Source of the DNA: Ramlibacter sp.
GTDB lineage: Bacteria; Pseudomonadota; Gammaproteobacteria; Burkholderiales; Burkholderiaceae_C
DNA length: 64,000 nt
NCBI GenBank assembly: GCA_016713005.1
Contig: JADJPY010000011.1
Location: forward strand, 372,001-436,000
Direction of reading: 5' to 3'
The notes below the pieces were generated by a model. That model saw only the letters and a program-made list of their open reading frames with translations. It was not told the DNA's origin and did no database searches. Position numbers and translations under genes: made by a program. Below, piece after piece: positions 40,872 to 50,235 of this stretch; position 1 is the stretch's first letter; each line of letters opens with the position of its first letter.

Positions 40872-42404
40872 ATGAGAATTCGCGCACAAATCGGAATGGT
40901 GCTGAATCTGGACAAGTGCATTGGATGCCACACCTGTTCGGTAACGTGCAAGAACGTCTGGACCAGTCGACCCGGGGTGGAATACGCCTGGTTCAACAAC
41001 GTCGAGACCAAACCCGGAATCGGGTACCCCAAGGAATGGGAGAGCCAGGAAAAGTGGAATGGTGGCTGGGTCCGACGGGCCGACGGCTCCATCGTCCCCA
41101 AGCAGGGCGGAAAGTGGTCGCTGCTGATGAAGATCTTCAGCAACCCCAACCTGCCGCAGATCGACGACTACTACGAGCCCTTCACCTTCGACTACGACCA
41201 CCTGCAGTCGGCGCCGGAGATGAAGCACGCGCCCACCGCCCGCCCGCGTTCGCTGATCACCGGCAAGCGCATGGAGAAGATCGAGTGGGGCCCGAACTGG
41301 GAAGAGATCCTCGGCGGCGAGTTCAGCAAGCGCAGCAAAGACGCGAACATGGACGGTTTCGAGCAGGTCCAGAAAGACATGATGGGCCAGTTCGAGAACA
41401 CCTTCATGATGTACCTGCCGCGACTTTGCGAGCATTGCCTGAACCCGGCGTGTGTGGCCTCGTGCCCCTCGGGCTCGATCTACAAGCGCGAGGAAGACGG
41501 CATCGTGCTGATCGACCAGGACAAGTGCCTCGGCTGGCGTATGTGCGTGAGCGGCTGCCCCTACAAGAAGATCTACTACAACTGGAAAAGCGGCAAGGCC
41601 GAGAAGTGCATCTTCTGCTACCCGCGCATTGAGGCAGGTCAGCCGACGGTGTGCAGCGAGACCTGCGTTGGCCGCATCCGCTACCTGGGGGTGCTGTTGT
41701 ACGACGCCGACCGCATCGCCGAGGCCGCGAGCACGCCCAACGAGATCGATCTATACCAGGCCCAGCTCGATCTGTTCCTGGACCCGAACGATCCCAAGGT
41801 GATCGCGCAGGCCCGCATCGATGGCATCCCCGACGCCTGGATGGCAGCGGCCCGCCAGAGCCCGGTCTACAAGATGGCGGTGGAGTGGAAGGTGGCCCTG
41901 CCGCTGCACCCGGAGTACCGCACCCTGCCCATGGTCTGGTACGTGCCACCGCTCTCGCCCATCACCGCCTCGGCCAACGCCGGCATGCTGAGCCAGAACG
42001 GCGAGATCCCGGATGTGTCGCAGCTGCGCATCCCGGTCAAGTATCTGGCCAACCTGCTGACCGCCGGCGACACCGGCCCGGTGGTGCGCGCGCTCGAACG
42101 CATGCTGGCCATGCGGTCCTACCAGCGCACCAAACACGTGGACGGACTGGTCAATCAGGACGTACTCGATCAGGTGGGCCTGACCGCCCGCGAGGTAGAA
42201 GAGATGTACCGCTACATGGCGATCGCGAACTACGAAGACCGATTCGTGATTCCGACCACGCACCGCGAGTACGCCGAGAACACCTTCAACGTGAAGGGCG
42301 GTTGCGGCTTCAGCTTTGGCAACGGCTGCTCGGAAGGTCAGACCGAAACGAGTCTGTTTGGCAGCGAGAAAAAGCGCACCATCCCGATCAAGCTGGGAGC
42401 ATGA
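40872..42404 (+). CDS. narH: NarH, nitrate reductase beta subunit (Fe-S)
   Basis: 510 aa. Electron-transfer subunit with four clusters: CIGCHTCSVTC (Cys16-26), CEHCLNPACVASCPSG, CLGWRMCVSGCPYKK (Trp in the second ligand position marks the [3Fe-4S] cluster) and CIFCYPRIEAGQPTVCSETC. Start chosen at 40872 (MRIRAQIGMVLNLDKC), 28 nt after the narG stop. Stop TGA is followed by narJ after one base. Confidence 0.97.
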   Translation: MRIRAQIGMVLNLDKCIGCHTCSVTCKNVWTSRPGVEYAWFNNVETKPGIGYPKEWESQEKWNGGWVRRADGSIVPKQGGKWSLLMKIFSNPNLPQIDDYYEPFTFDYDHLQSAPEMKHAPTARPRSLITGKRMEKIEWGPNWEEILGGEFSKRSKDANMDGFEQVQKDMMGQFENTFMMYLPRLCEHCLNPACVASCPSGSIYKREEDGIVLIDQDKCLGWRMCVSGCPYKKIYYNWKSGKAEKCIFCYPRIEAGQPTVCSETCVGRIRYLGVLLYDADRIAEAASTPNEIDLYQAQLDLFLDPNDPKVIAQARIDGIPDAWMAAARQSPVYKMAVEWKVALPLHPEYRTLPMVWYVPPLSPITASANAGMLSQNGEIPDVSQLRIPVKYLANLLTAGDTGPVVRALERMLAMRSYQRTKHVDGLVNQDVLDQVGLTAREVEEMYRYMAIANYEDRFVIPTTHREYAENTFNVKGGCGFSFGNGCSEGQTETSLFGSEKKRTIPIKLGA

Positions 42405-42405
42405 G

Positions 42406-43107
42406 ATGAACTTGTTTGCTTCCCCCCCTCCGCAGGCCCGCCTCACGCTGCGCGTGCTGGCGTACTTGCTGCGTTACCCCGACGCGGCATTCCGCGCCCA
42501 CACCGCCGAGCTGCGGCAGGCGCTGCGCACCGAAGCGGCCTTGCCGGCCGCGCGGCTGGCCGAGCTCGACGCCCTGCTCAGGCGCCTGGCCACCCAGCCG
42601 GCGCTGGACGTCGAGTCCGAGTACGTCGAGCTGTTCGACCGTGGTCGCCGCACCGCGCTGCACCTGTTCGAGCACGTGCACGGCGACTCGCGCGACCGGG
42701 GTCCGGCCATGATCGACCTGGTACAGACCTACGAAAAAGCGGGGCTGTTCCTCGGCCCCAGCGAGCTGCCGGACTACCTGCCGGTGGTGCTGGAATTCGC
42801 TTCCACCCAGCCGCCGCAGAAGGCGCGTGAGTTCATGGGCGAGATCGCGCACATCGTGCGCGTGATCTTCAGCGCGCTGGCCTGTCGCAAGAGCCCCTAC
42901 GCCAGCGTGCTGGCCGCTGTGCTGGAGCTGGCGGGCGAAAAGGCCGAAGCAGTAGCCATTGCGCCCGAACCCGAGATGGACGAGAGCTGGGCCGAGCCCG
43001 AGGTGTTCGGTGGTTGCTCGACCGATGGACAGGCCAATCCCGGCCAGCCGCAACCGATTCGGTTCCTCAGAAAGTCAACGCAACCTTCCCAAGGATCGCA
43101 GGCATGA
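42406..43107 (+). CDS. narJ: NarJ, nitrate reductase assembly chaperone
   Basis: 233 aa, all-helical TorD-family chaperone required for Mo cofactor and Fe-S insertion into NarG; not part of the final enzyme. Motifs RVLAYLLRYPD, YVELFDRGRRTALHLFEHVHGDSRDRGPAMIDL and GLFLGPSELPDYLPVVLEF. The C-terminus is acidic and then Pro/Gln-rich. Stop overlaps narI start (ATGA). Confidence 0.95.
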   Translation: MNLFASPPPQARLTLRVLAYLLRYPDAAFRAHTAELRQALRTEAALPAARLAELDALLRRLATQPALDVESEYVELFDRGRRTALHLFEHVHGDSRDRGPAMIDLVQTYEKAGLFLGPSELPDYLPVVLEFASTQPPQKAREFMGEIAHIVRVIFSALACRKSPYASVLAAVLELAGEKAEAVAIAPEPEMDESWAEPEVFGGCSTDGQANPGQPQPIRFLRKSTQPSQGSQA

Positions 43108-43835
43108 ACCCGCTGCACAACTTCCTCTTTGCTGTCTACCCCTACATCTGTCTCTCGGTGTTCTTGATGGGTAGCCTGGCACGCTTCGACCGCGACCAGT
43201 ACACCTGGAAGAGCGACTCGTCCCAGCTGCTGCGCAAGGGACAACTCAAGTGGGGCAGCAACCTGTTTCACGGCGGCATCCTGTTTCTGTTCTTTGGCCA
43301 CCTGTTTGGACAGCTGACCCCGCACTGGCTGTATGAGGTGGTCCTGACCGCTCCACAAAAGCAATTGTTGGCGGTAGTAGCGGGCGGCGTGGCGGGTTTG
43401 CTGTGCTTCATTGGCTTGAGCCTGCTGCTGCATCGCCGCCTCTTCGATCCCCGCATCCGGCTGACCAGCCACCGGACGGACATTGCAATCCTGATCATCC
43501 TTTGGGTGCAGTTGGTCATTGGCCTGTCGACCTTGCCATCCTCATATCACCATGTATCCGAACCCACCACCATGCTGCGCCTGGCGGAATACCTGCAGGG
43601 CATCGTGTTGTTTCAGCCCAATGCCGCGCTGGTGGCCGGCATAGAGTGGCATTTCCAAGCACACATGGTCCTGGGCATGACGATATTCCTTCTGTTTCCG
43701 TTTTCCCGCCTTGTTCATGTCTGGAGTGGTTTTGGAACGCTTGCCTATCTGGTGCGCCCATACCAGGTTGTCCGAAGCCGGCGGCTGGGCGTCAAGAGTG
43801 GAGTGGCGACGGGCCCTCTCCACCGAACCTCCTGA
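43104..43835 (+). CDS. narI: NarI, nitrate reductase gamma subunit (cytochrome b)
   Basis: 243 aa, five membrane segments. Quinol-oxidising diheme b subunit. Heme-ligand histidines are expected in SNLFHGGILFLFFGHLFG (TM2) and EWHFQAHMVLG (TM5), matching the family pattern. Start ATG inside the narJ stop. A 12-nt gap with GAGAGGAG leads to the ppiC gene. Confidence 0.96.
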   Translation: MNPLHNFLFAVYPYICLSVFLMGSLARFDRDQYTWKSDSSQLLRKGQLKWGSNLFHGGILFLFFGHLFGQLTPHWLYEVVLTAPQKQLLAVVAGGVAGLLCFIGLSLLLHRRLFDPRIRLTSHRTDIAILIILWVQLVIGLSTLPSSYHHVSEPTTMLRLAEYLQGIVLFQPNAALVAGIEWHFQAHMVLGMTIFLLFPFSRLVHVWSGFGTLAYLVRPYQVVRSRRLGVKSGVATGPLHRTS

Positions 43836-43847
43836 GAGGAGCGGATC

Positions 43848-44705
43848 ATGGTCAAGCTTGCGAGCACTTCCACGGTGACCGGGTGCGGCCACAATGCGTG
43901 CGGCTGCGCAGGAGAAACAGCCCCCCTGCCTGGTGATGAGGTGGCACGCATCAATGGCATGGCTCTCCACGGCCCCGGCCTGCGTCCCGCGCCGGCGCAG
44001 TTGCTGGAATTGGCCCACACGGAGCTGCTTCGGCAGGAGGCCGTCGGTGCCGGGCTGCTGCCGGAGTGTGGGGGCAGTGTTGCACCAACCCTGCACCCTG
44101 ACGAGCAACTGGTCATAGAGCGGATGCTGGACGCGGTGGTGGCTACGGCCGTCCCCTCCGACGAGGAATGCAAACGACATTTCGAAGCCAACAAGTCACA
44201 GTACACGACCGGTCAGGCGGTACACCTGCGGCATATCCTGTTTGCGGTCACCCCGGGGGTAAATGTGCACGCTCTGGCCAATCGCGCCGAGGTTGCCTTG
44301 CTTGAGCTTAGCCGCAAGGAGGTGCCACTGGGCCGATTTGGTCAATTGGCCCGCCAGTTGTCCAATTGCCCCAGCAGTGCGCAGGATGGCGACCTTGGGT
44401 GGGTCGAGCCGGAAGATTGTGCGCCTGAACTGGCAAATGAGCTTTTTCACCAGACGCATTCCCAATGGGGCATGGGAGTCCACCCACGCCTTGTCCACAC
44501 GCGCTTCGGCTTTCACATTGTTGAGGTACTGGGGCGCCGCAAGGGCAGGCAACTCGAGTGGGAGCAGGTGCGGGAGCATGTCCGCCAGAAGCTGGTCGCC
44601 CAGTCGCGCGCCCGTGCGTTGCACCAGTACATGACGCTTCTCGCCGGGAGGGCGCGAGTGGAAGGCGTCGAGCTCGACCGCGCGGAGTCGCCGCTGGTTC
44701 AATGA
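43848..44705 (+). CDS. PpiC-type parvulin peptidyl-prolyl isomerase of the nar operon
   Basis: 285 aa. C-terminal parvulin domain: VHLRHILFAVTPG, FGQLARQLSNCPSSAQDGDLGWVEPEDCAPE and RFGFHIVEVLGRRKG. A helical SurA/NifM-like N-terminal part precedes it. No signal peptide, so probably cytoplasmic. The first 21 residues are Cys-rich (TGCGHNACGCAGE) and could bind metal or Fe-S (inference). nar operons of betaproteobacteria often carry such a gene, perhaps for nitrate reductase folding. Stop overlaps the next start (ATGA). Confidence 0.85.
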   Translation: MVKLASTSTVTGCGHNACGCAGETAPLPGDEVARINGMALHGPGLRPAPAQLLELAHTELLRQEAVGAGLLPECGGSVAPTLHPDEQLVIERMLDAVVATAVPSDEECKRHFEANKSQYTTGQAVHLRHILFAVTPGVNVHALANRAEVALLELSRKEVPLGRFGQLARQLSNCPSSAQDGDLGWVEPEDCAPELANELFHQTHSQWGMGVHPRLVHTRFGFHIVEVLGRRKGRQLEWEQVREHVRQKLVAQSRARALHQYMTLLAGRARVEGVELDRAESPLVQ

Positions 44706-45391
44706 GCGAGAGCGAGCTGCCAGCTGACGACCTGCTCTCGCGGCTGCGGCGCTTCCATTCCGACTATTTCCCCCTGCATCAGCAGCGTTTTCAGGACCTG
44801 GTGGCGCAAGGGCAGCATCCCAAGACCCTGTTCATCGGGTGTTCGGATTCGCGTGTTGTTCCATACCTGCTGACCGGTGCAGGGCCGGGAGAACTGTTCA
44901 TCGTGCGCAACGTTGGCGCCTTCATCCCTCCGCATGATGGCTCGCATGGGCTGCACGGCACCATGGCAGCCATTGAGTTTGCCGTACTGAACCTTCGTGT
45001 GGAGCGGATCATTGTCTGCGGCCACTCTCACTGCGGCGCCATTCGGGCCGCGTACGAGGGTGCGCCCCAGGAGGCCGTGGCATTGCATGCCTGGCTCAAG
45101 CTGGCCAGCGAAGCACTTTTGCCCGTACAGCCGGGCCCGGAGGCGTTACGCCGTACGGAACAGCGTGCAGTCGTACTGCAGTTGGAGAGACTGATGGGTT
45201 ATCCCATGGTGCGGCGCCAGGTGGAGGCCGGCGCCTTGTCGCTTCATGGCTGGCACTACGTCATTGAGGACGGCGAGATCCATGTGTTTGATGCGCTCCA
45301 GGGCGGCTTCTTGCCCGCTTCTGTGGCTTCCAACAGCGGGACCGGCCCCTATCAGCCGTATGTCGAGCACGACGGACAGGTCATTGCCTGA
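44702..45391 (+). CDS. Beta-class carbonic anhydrase
   Basis: 229 aa. Zinc ligands Cys47 (IGCSDSRV), His108 and Cys111 (CGHSHCGA), with the Asp49/Arg51 dyad. Interconverts CO2 and bicarbonate in the cytosol. Translationally coupled to ppiC. In the nar operon it may supply bicarbonate or manage pH during denitrifying growth (inference). No signal peptide. Confidence 0.93.
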   Translation: MSESELPADDLLSRLRRFHSDYFPLHQQRFQDLVAQGQHPKTLFIGCSDSRVVPYLLTGAGPGELFIVRNVGAFIPPHDGSHGLHGTMAAIEFAVLNLRVERIIVCGHSHCGAIRAAYEGAPQEAVALHAWLKLASEALLPVQPGPEALRRTEQRAVVLQLERLMGYPMVRRQVEAGALSLHGWHYVIEDGEIHVFDALQGGFLPASVASNSGTGPYQPYVEHDGQVIA

Positions 45392-45447
45392 AGCATGTGC
45401 GATGCGGCCGTGCCATTGTGAAACCCGAGCTTGCATGGAGGAAGACC

Positions 45448-45852
45448 ATGGAAATTGCATCATTTGACGATTTGCTGAAGGTGGCACGAGCGCAGCCGGA
45501 CCCACAACGACTCCTGTTTGTTTTTGCCGGGGTACAGCTGCCCGAAGACTGCACCCCGGAACAACGTGTCCGCTTCGAGGCCGGGGAGGGCGGCTCGCTT
45601 GCGCCGGTGATGTGCGTGGACAAATCACTGTCCGAATTGACCGATTTCAGTGACCTTGTTGACGAATCCTCAGCGATGGGAGTGGAGTGGCGGATTGCTT
45701 TTGTCGCCGCCTTGTCTGGCACGGCAGGGTGCATGCCCAGCAGCCAGGATGCGCGCAAGCCGCTTCAACACATGGTCGAGGCGGTCAGGCAGGGAACGTT
45801 TGAGGGCTACATACCCTTTGACCGGACAGGGATTCCTTTGCGATTCGGCTGA
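45448..45852 (+). CDS. Conserved-looking 134-aa protein of unknown function in the nar operon
   Basis: Start ATG 45448 follows GGAGGAAG. Not recognised as a characterised family. Alternating helix/strand pattern: EIASFDDLLKVARAQPDPQRLLFVFAGVQLP, a Cys in LAPVMCVDKSLSELTDF, a Gly/Ala strand WRIAFVAALSG, and GYIPFDRTGIPLRFG at the end. Soluble and acidic. Relatives near nrdJ genes have been labelled ribonucleotide reductase-related, but the sequence has no reductase motif. Constant position between carbonic anhydrase and flavoprotein-nrdJ suggests a role in the same anaerobic programme. Confidence 0.75.
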   Translation: MEIASFDDLLKVARAQPDPQRLLFVFAGVQLPEDCTPEQRVRFEAGEGGSLAPVMCVDKSLSELTDFSDLVDESSAMGVEWRIAFVAALSGTAGCMPSSQDARKPLQHMVEAVRQGTFEGYIPFDRTGIPLRFG

Positions 45853-45959
45853 ATGGCCATTGATCAAACTCGTTGGTCCTTGATGCGAAACAAGGCTGAT
45901 CCTGCTTGCGGCGATAGCCTCCAGTTCCGGCACAGCCCTGTGCCAATCCGAAGGGGAAC

Positions 45960-47207
45960 ATGACGCAACAACTCTTGACAGACGATGCATCGCCTGTCGC
46001 CGCCGACCTGGCGATGCTGTGCCACGAATCGGGGCTCTTGCCCTGGCGCCTTGGTGGGCGGGAGCTTCTTCCTGTTGTACAGGGGGGCATGGGTGTAGGG
46101 GTATCTGCCGGCGGATTGGCCGGTGCTGTGGCACGCCTGGGTGCGATGGGTACGATTTCGTCGGTGGACCTGCGAAGGCTCCATCCGGATCTGTACGAAG
46201 CGACGCGCCACCTGGACAAGGAGCCGGACGCCCGGGATCGTATTGACGCCGCCAACCTCCAGGCGCTGGACCGGGAAGTCCGCCGTGCGAAAGGCATCGC
46301 CCGCGGGCATGGCCTGGTTGCCGTCAACGTGATGAAGGCACTGAGTGGTTACGAGGAATACGTGCATCAATCCCTCGCTTCGGGGGCAGATGCCATCGTG
46401 GTGGGCGCTGGCTTGCCGCTGAACTTGCCGGATCTGGCGCGAGAGCACCCTCGCACTGCGCTCGTCCCAATACTTTCCGATGCGCGCGGAGTTCAACTGG
46501 TGGTGCGCAAATGGGAGAAGCGGGGGCGGCTGCCCGACGCAATCATCATCGAGCACCCCCGATTGGCGGGTGGTCATCTTGGGGCATCCAAGTTGACCGA
46601 TCTTGCTGATGCCCGGTTCGATTTCGATGTGGTGATTCCACAGGTTCTGGACTTCTTCCGGCAAGCGGGGATCGAGCATGAAATCCCGCTGATTGCCGCC
46701 GGCGGCATTGGGTGTCGCGATGACATCCTGCGCCTGCAGGCGCAGGGGGTGGCCGCAGTGCAGTTGGGCACAGCATTTGCGGTGACACGGGAGTGCGATG
46801 CCGATTTGGCCTTCAAGCGCGTTCTGGCGGGCGCGCGTCAGGAAGATCTGGTCGAGTTTGTCAGCGTGGCAGGCTTGCCCGCACGGGCAGTCCGCACACC
46901 CTGGCTCGACAAGTACCTGCGACTGGAAGGGCGTCTGAAGCTGGCCGCTCATCCCAAGCGTTACTGCAACATGGCTTTCGACTGTCTTGCGCGCTGCGGG
47001 CTGCGTGACGGTGATCCGTCCATGGGGCAGTTCTGCATTGACCAGCAGCTTGGCCATGCGCTGGAAGGGGATGTCCAGCGTGGCCTTTTCTTCCGTGGGG
47101 CCGGCAAGCTGCCATTTGGCGGGCAGATCCGCCCTGTGCTTGAATTGATGCAATGGCTGCTGGGGAGTCTCACCCCTGCTGGCCTGCAACCCGAAAGAAC
47201 GACATGA
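45960..47207 (+). CDS. Nitronate monooxygenase-like FMN oxidoreductase (2-nitropropane dioxygenase family)
   Basis: 415 aa. TIM-barrel flavoprotein: PVVQGGMGVGVSAGGLAGAVARLGAMG at the N-terminus, VNVMKAL, SGADAIVVGAGLPLNLPDL, IIIEHPRLAGGHLG, LIAAGGIG and GVAAVQLGTAF (FMN phosphate loop). Longer than typical NMOs, with a C-terminal extension containing several Cys (YCNMAFDCLARCGLRDG). May reduce or detoxify nitro compounds formed during nitrate respiration (inference). Stop overlaps nrdJ start. Confidence 0.85.
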   Translation: MTQQLLTDDASPVAADLAMLCHESGLLPWRLGGRELLPVVQGGMGVGVSAGGLAGAVARLGAMGTISSVDLRRLHPDLYEATRHLDKEPDARDRIDAANLQALDREVRRAKGIARGHGLVAVNVMKALSGYEEYVHQSLASGADAIVVGAGLPLNLPDLAREHPRTALVPILSDARGVQLVVRKWEKRGRLPDAIIIEHPRLAGGHLGASKLTDLADARFDFDVVIPQVLDFFRQAGIEHEIPLIAAGGIGCRDDILRLQAQGVAAVQLGTAFAVTRECDADLAFKRVLAGARQEDLVEFVSVAGLPARAVRTPWLDKYLRLEGRLKLAAHPKRYCNMAFDCLARCGLRDGDPSMGQFCIDQQLGHALEGDVQRGLFFRGAGKLPFGGQIRPVLELMQWLLGSLTPAGLQPERTT

Positions 47208-49639
47208 AGCGAGATGCGTTGTCCCCGGGCCGCCAGGGTGCTGCCACCCAGCAGATCTCTGCCGATGTGCTGGCAGAAAAGTACCTCAAGAATGGCGAGA
47301 CGTCGGTGGAGGAGCTGTACCGCAGGGTCGCGCGTGCATTGGCGTCGGTCGAACCCGAAGGGGAACGTGCGCGCCACGAAGACCTGTTCTTCAGCAACCT
47401 TGAGGCGGGCGCCATCGGTGCCGGGCGCATCATGAGCGCGGCCGGCACCAGCATCCAGGCCACCCTGATCAACTGCTTTGTCCAGCCCGTCGGCGACTGC
47501 ATCCAGGGCGTGGACGACGAGGGCTACCCCGGCATCTATGAGGCCCTGCGCGAGGCCGCCGAGACGATGCGCCGTGGCGGTGGCGTCGGGTATGACTTTT
47601 CGCGCATCCGCCCGCGCGGGGCCGAAGTCAAGGGCACGGCTTCGATGGCATCAGGCCCATGCAGCTACATCAACGTGTTCGACCAGTCCTGCTCGACGGT
47701 GGAGAGCGCCGGCGCCCGTCGTGGGGCGCAAATGGGGGTGTTGCGTATCGACCATCCGGATGTCCGCGAGTTCATCACGGCCAAGCGCACGCCCGGACGC
47801 TGGAACAACTTCAATGTGTCGGTGGCCGTGCCTGACGCGTTCATGAAGGCGCTGGACGAGGACGGCAACTGGGAGTTGGTGCACCGCGCGCGCCCCGGCG
47901 CGACTTTGCTGGCGCGGGGCGCCTTCCAGCGCGACGACGGCCTGTGGACCTACGAATCGGTACGCGCGCGGGCGCTGTGGGATACGGTGATGCGCTCCGC
48001 CTATGACTTCGCCGAGCCGGGCATCCTGTTTCTCGACCCGATCAACCGGGACAACAACCTGCGCTATTGCGAATCCATTGCCGCCACCAACCCCTGTGGC
48101 GAGCAGCCTCTTCCCCCCTATGGCTGCTGTGACCTCGGACCGATCATCCTGACCCGCTTTGTGCGGCACCCGTTCGGATTTGGCGGCGTCGCGGCGTTTG
48201 ATTTTGCGGCGTTTGAGCAGGCCGTGACGACCCAGGTCCGCGCCCTGGACAATGTGCTGGACGTCACGTTCTGGCCGCTTCCCCAGCAGCGCGAAGAATC
48301 TGCGGCCAAGCGCCGCATCGGGGTGGGCTTTACGGGTCTGGGCAACACACTCACGATGCTGTGCCTGCGGTACGACGCACCCGAGGGCCGCGAGATGGCC
48401 GCGCGAATCGCGACCTGCCTCAGGGATGCGGCTTACGCGGCATCGGTGGCGCTGGCGCAGGAGAAGGGCGCCTTCCCGAAGTTCGACGCAGATGGCTACC
48501 TTGCTGCGGGCACGTTTGCCAGCCGGCTTCCGCTGGCGCTGCAAGAGGCGATCCGCCAGCACGGCATCCGCAACAGCCACCTGCTGTCGGTTGCACCCAC
48601 TGGCACGGTGAGCCTGGCTTTCGCCGACAACGCCTCCAATGGCATCGAGCCCTCGTTCTCCTGGACCTACCGGCGCCGCAAGCGTGAGTCGGACGGCAGC
48701 ACCATCGAGTACACGGTGGAAGATCACGCCTGGCGCCTGTTCCGGTCGCTGGGCGGCGATGTCAAGGCGCTGCCCGACTACTTTGTATCGGCGCTGGAGA
48801 TGGCGGCAGACAGCCACATTGCGATGATGGAGGCGGTGCAGCCCTTCGTGGATACGTCGATTTCCAAGACGGTCAATGTCCCGGTGGACTATCCCTACGA
48901 GGACTTCAAGGGCCTGTACCAGCAGGCCTGGCGGGCAGGGCTCAAGGGGCTGGCCACCTACCGGCCCAACCCCATCCTGGGCGCGGTGCTTGAAACCGGC
49001 CCTGCCGCCACCGACGCCCCGGCCCTGCCAGCAGCCCCCGCAGTGGACCCGATGCGTGCCGTGATCGAAAGCCGTCCCAAGGGTGCGCTTCCGGCCGTGG
49101 CCGAAAAGATCGAGTACTGGACGCAGGAGGGCCACAAGACGCTGTACCTGCTGGTTTCTTTCATGCCGGTCCCTGCGGCGGATGGCAAGGGTGTTCGCGA
49201 GCGCGCGATCGAGTTCTTCATGCCCGTGGGCCAAAGCGGCGAGTCGCAGCAGTGGATCACCTCCAGCATGCGTCTGCTTTCTTTGGCCGCGCGCGGCGGC
49301 TTCCTGGAGCGCGCGCTCAGTGACATGCGCAAGGTGGTCTGGGACCGCGGGCCGGTGCGGCTGGGGTCTTACACCAAGGCTGACGGGACACAGGTGCCCA
49401 TGTGGCACGACTCGGAGGTGGCGGCCATGGCGTTCGCGGTCCAGGGCCTGATCGCGCGGCGTGCCGCCGGTACGGCCGCAGGCGTTTCGACAGGGACCGC
49501 GCCGCCAGAACGGCCGGGCGACACACAGCCACCGGTGATGGCAGGACGCAAGTGTCCCGAGTGTGGCGCGCATGCCGTGATCCGCAAGGACGGCTGTGAC
49601 TATTGCACCCAGTGCGGGCATGTGGGTGTGTGCGGATGA
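47204..49639 (+). CDS. nrdJ: NrdJ, adenosylcobalamin-dependent ribonucleoside reductase (class II)
   Basis: 811 aa. Makes dNTPs independent of oxygen using a B12-derived thiyl radical. Active site: Cys91 (LINCFVQP), then NPCGEQPLPPYGCCDLG (Asn296, Cys298, Glu300) and TGTVSLAFADNASNGIEPSF. The C-terminus carries a Cys4 zinc-ribbon-like tail (KCPECGAHAV...CDYCTQCGHVGVCG) used for re-reduction. No class I genes in view. A cobalamin supply is required but no cob genes or B12 riboswitch are seen here. Coupled by ATGA overlaps on both sides. Confidence 0.95.
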   Translation: MKRDALSPGRQGAATQQISADVLAEKYLKNGETSVEELYRRVARALASVEPEGERARHEDLFFSNLEAGAIGAGRIMSAAGTSIQATLINCFVQPVGDCIQGVDDEGYPGIYEALREAAETMRRGGGVGYDFSRIRPRGAEVKGTASMASGPCSYINVFDQSCSTVESAGARRGAQMGVLRIDHPDVREFITAKRTPGRWNNFNVSVAVPDAFMKALDEDGNWELVHRARPGATLLARGAFQRDDGLWTYESVRARALWDTVMRSAYDFAEPGILFLDPINRDNNLRYCESIAATNPCGEQPLPPYGCCDLGPIILTRFVRHPFGFGGVAAFDFAAFEQAVTTQVRALDNVLDVTFWPLPQQREESAAKRRIGVGFTGLGNTLTMLCLRYDAPEGREMAARIATCLRDAAYAASVALAQEKGAFPKFDADGYLAAGTFASRLPLALQEAIRQHGIRNSHLLSVAPTGTVSLAFADNASNGIEPSFSWTYRRRKRESDGSTIEYTVEDHAWRLFRSLGGDVKALPDYFVSALEMAADSHIAMMEAVQPFVDTSISKTVNVPVDYPYEDFKGLYQQAWRAGLKGLATYRPNPILGAVLETGPAATDAPALPAAPAVDPMRAVIESRPKGALPAVAEKIEYWTQEGHKTLYLLVSFMPVPAADGKGVRERAIEFFMPVGQSGESQQWITSSMRLLSLAARGGFLERALSDMRKVVWDRGPVRLGSYTKADGTQVPMWHDSEVAAMAFAVQGLIARRAAGTAAGVSTGTAPPERPGDTQPPVMAGRKCPECGAHAVIRKDGCDYCTQCGHVGVCG

Positions 49640-50235
49640 ACCCTGCGGCGCAGCTGGCCGGCGAACTCATTCACGCCCGCCAGACCATACTGCCCAAGCG
49701 GCTGCAGGCGCCAGGACCCGACGCCACGCAGCTGGACCAGATACTCAGGGCTGCCGGTGCTGCGCCCGACCATGGGCAACTGCTGCCCTGGCGCTTCGTG
49801 ATCGTGCCGCAGGAAGCACGCGGCGCCCTGGGCGAAGCATTCGCCCAGTCGCTGATGGAGCGCGACCCTGCTGCACAGCCCGGACAGGCTGCCCAGGCCC
49901 GCGAGAAGGCCTTTCGTGCTCCCGTGTTGCTGCTCGCTGTGGTGCGGGTCCGCGACGATGACCCGTCCATCACCCCGAATGAACGCGTGCTGTCGGCGGG
50001 ATGCGCCGTCCAGAACATGCTGCTGATGGCCACCGCGCTGGGTTTTGGCTCGGCGCTGACCAGCGGGAAGGCGCTGCAGTCCCATGGCTTGCGCCAGCTC
50101 TTCGGCCTCTCGGTGAACGAGGCGGCGTTGTGTTTTGTGAACCTGGGCACGGCTTCGCAAAGACGACCCGCCCGCATCCGGCCCGCTGTATCCGCCTATG
50201 TCAGCACGCTGGCGCCCGGGTCGGCGGGATCGTGA
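49636..50235 (+). CDS. Nitroreductase-family FMN protein (YdjA-like)
   Basis: 199 aa. FMN-binding residues in ARQTILPKRLQ (R-R-S/T-like start), GAAPDHGQLLPWRFVIV and the later SAGCAVQNMLLMATALGFGSALTSG, all typical of the small nitroreductase family. Reduces nitro groups or quinones with NAD(P)H. Start ATG overlaps the nrdJ stop and its own TGA overlaps a GTG start downstream, so it is firmly inside the operon. Confidence 0.87.
   Translation: MNPAAQLAGELIHARQTILPKRLQAPGPDATQLDQILRAAGAAPDHGQLLPWRFVIVPQEARGALGEAFAQSLMERDPAAQPGQAAQAREKAFRAPVLLLAVVRVRDDDPSITPNERVLSAGCAVQNMLLMATALGFGSALTSGKALQSHGLRQLFGLSVNEAALCFVNLGTASQRRPARIRPAVSAYVSTLAPGSAGS

Noticed and set aside
45851..45889. FNR-like box (TTGATCAAAC...CTTGATGCG) before the flavoprotein gene
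   Set aside because: Half-sites are not spaced as TTGAT-N4-ATCAA and lie within a tightly packed operon.
47651..49621. 656-codon open frame antisense to nrdJ
   Set aside because: Shadow of nrdJ on the opposite strand with Arg/His/Gly-rich composition and no domain.
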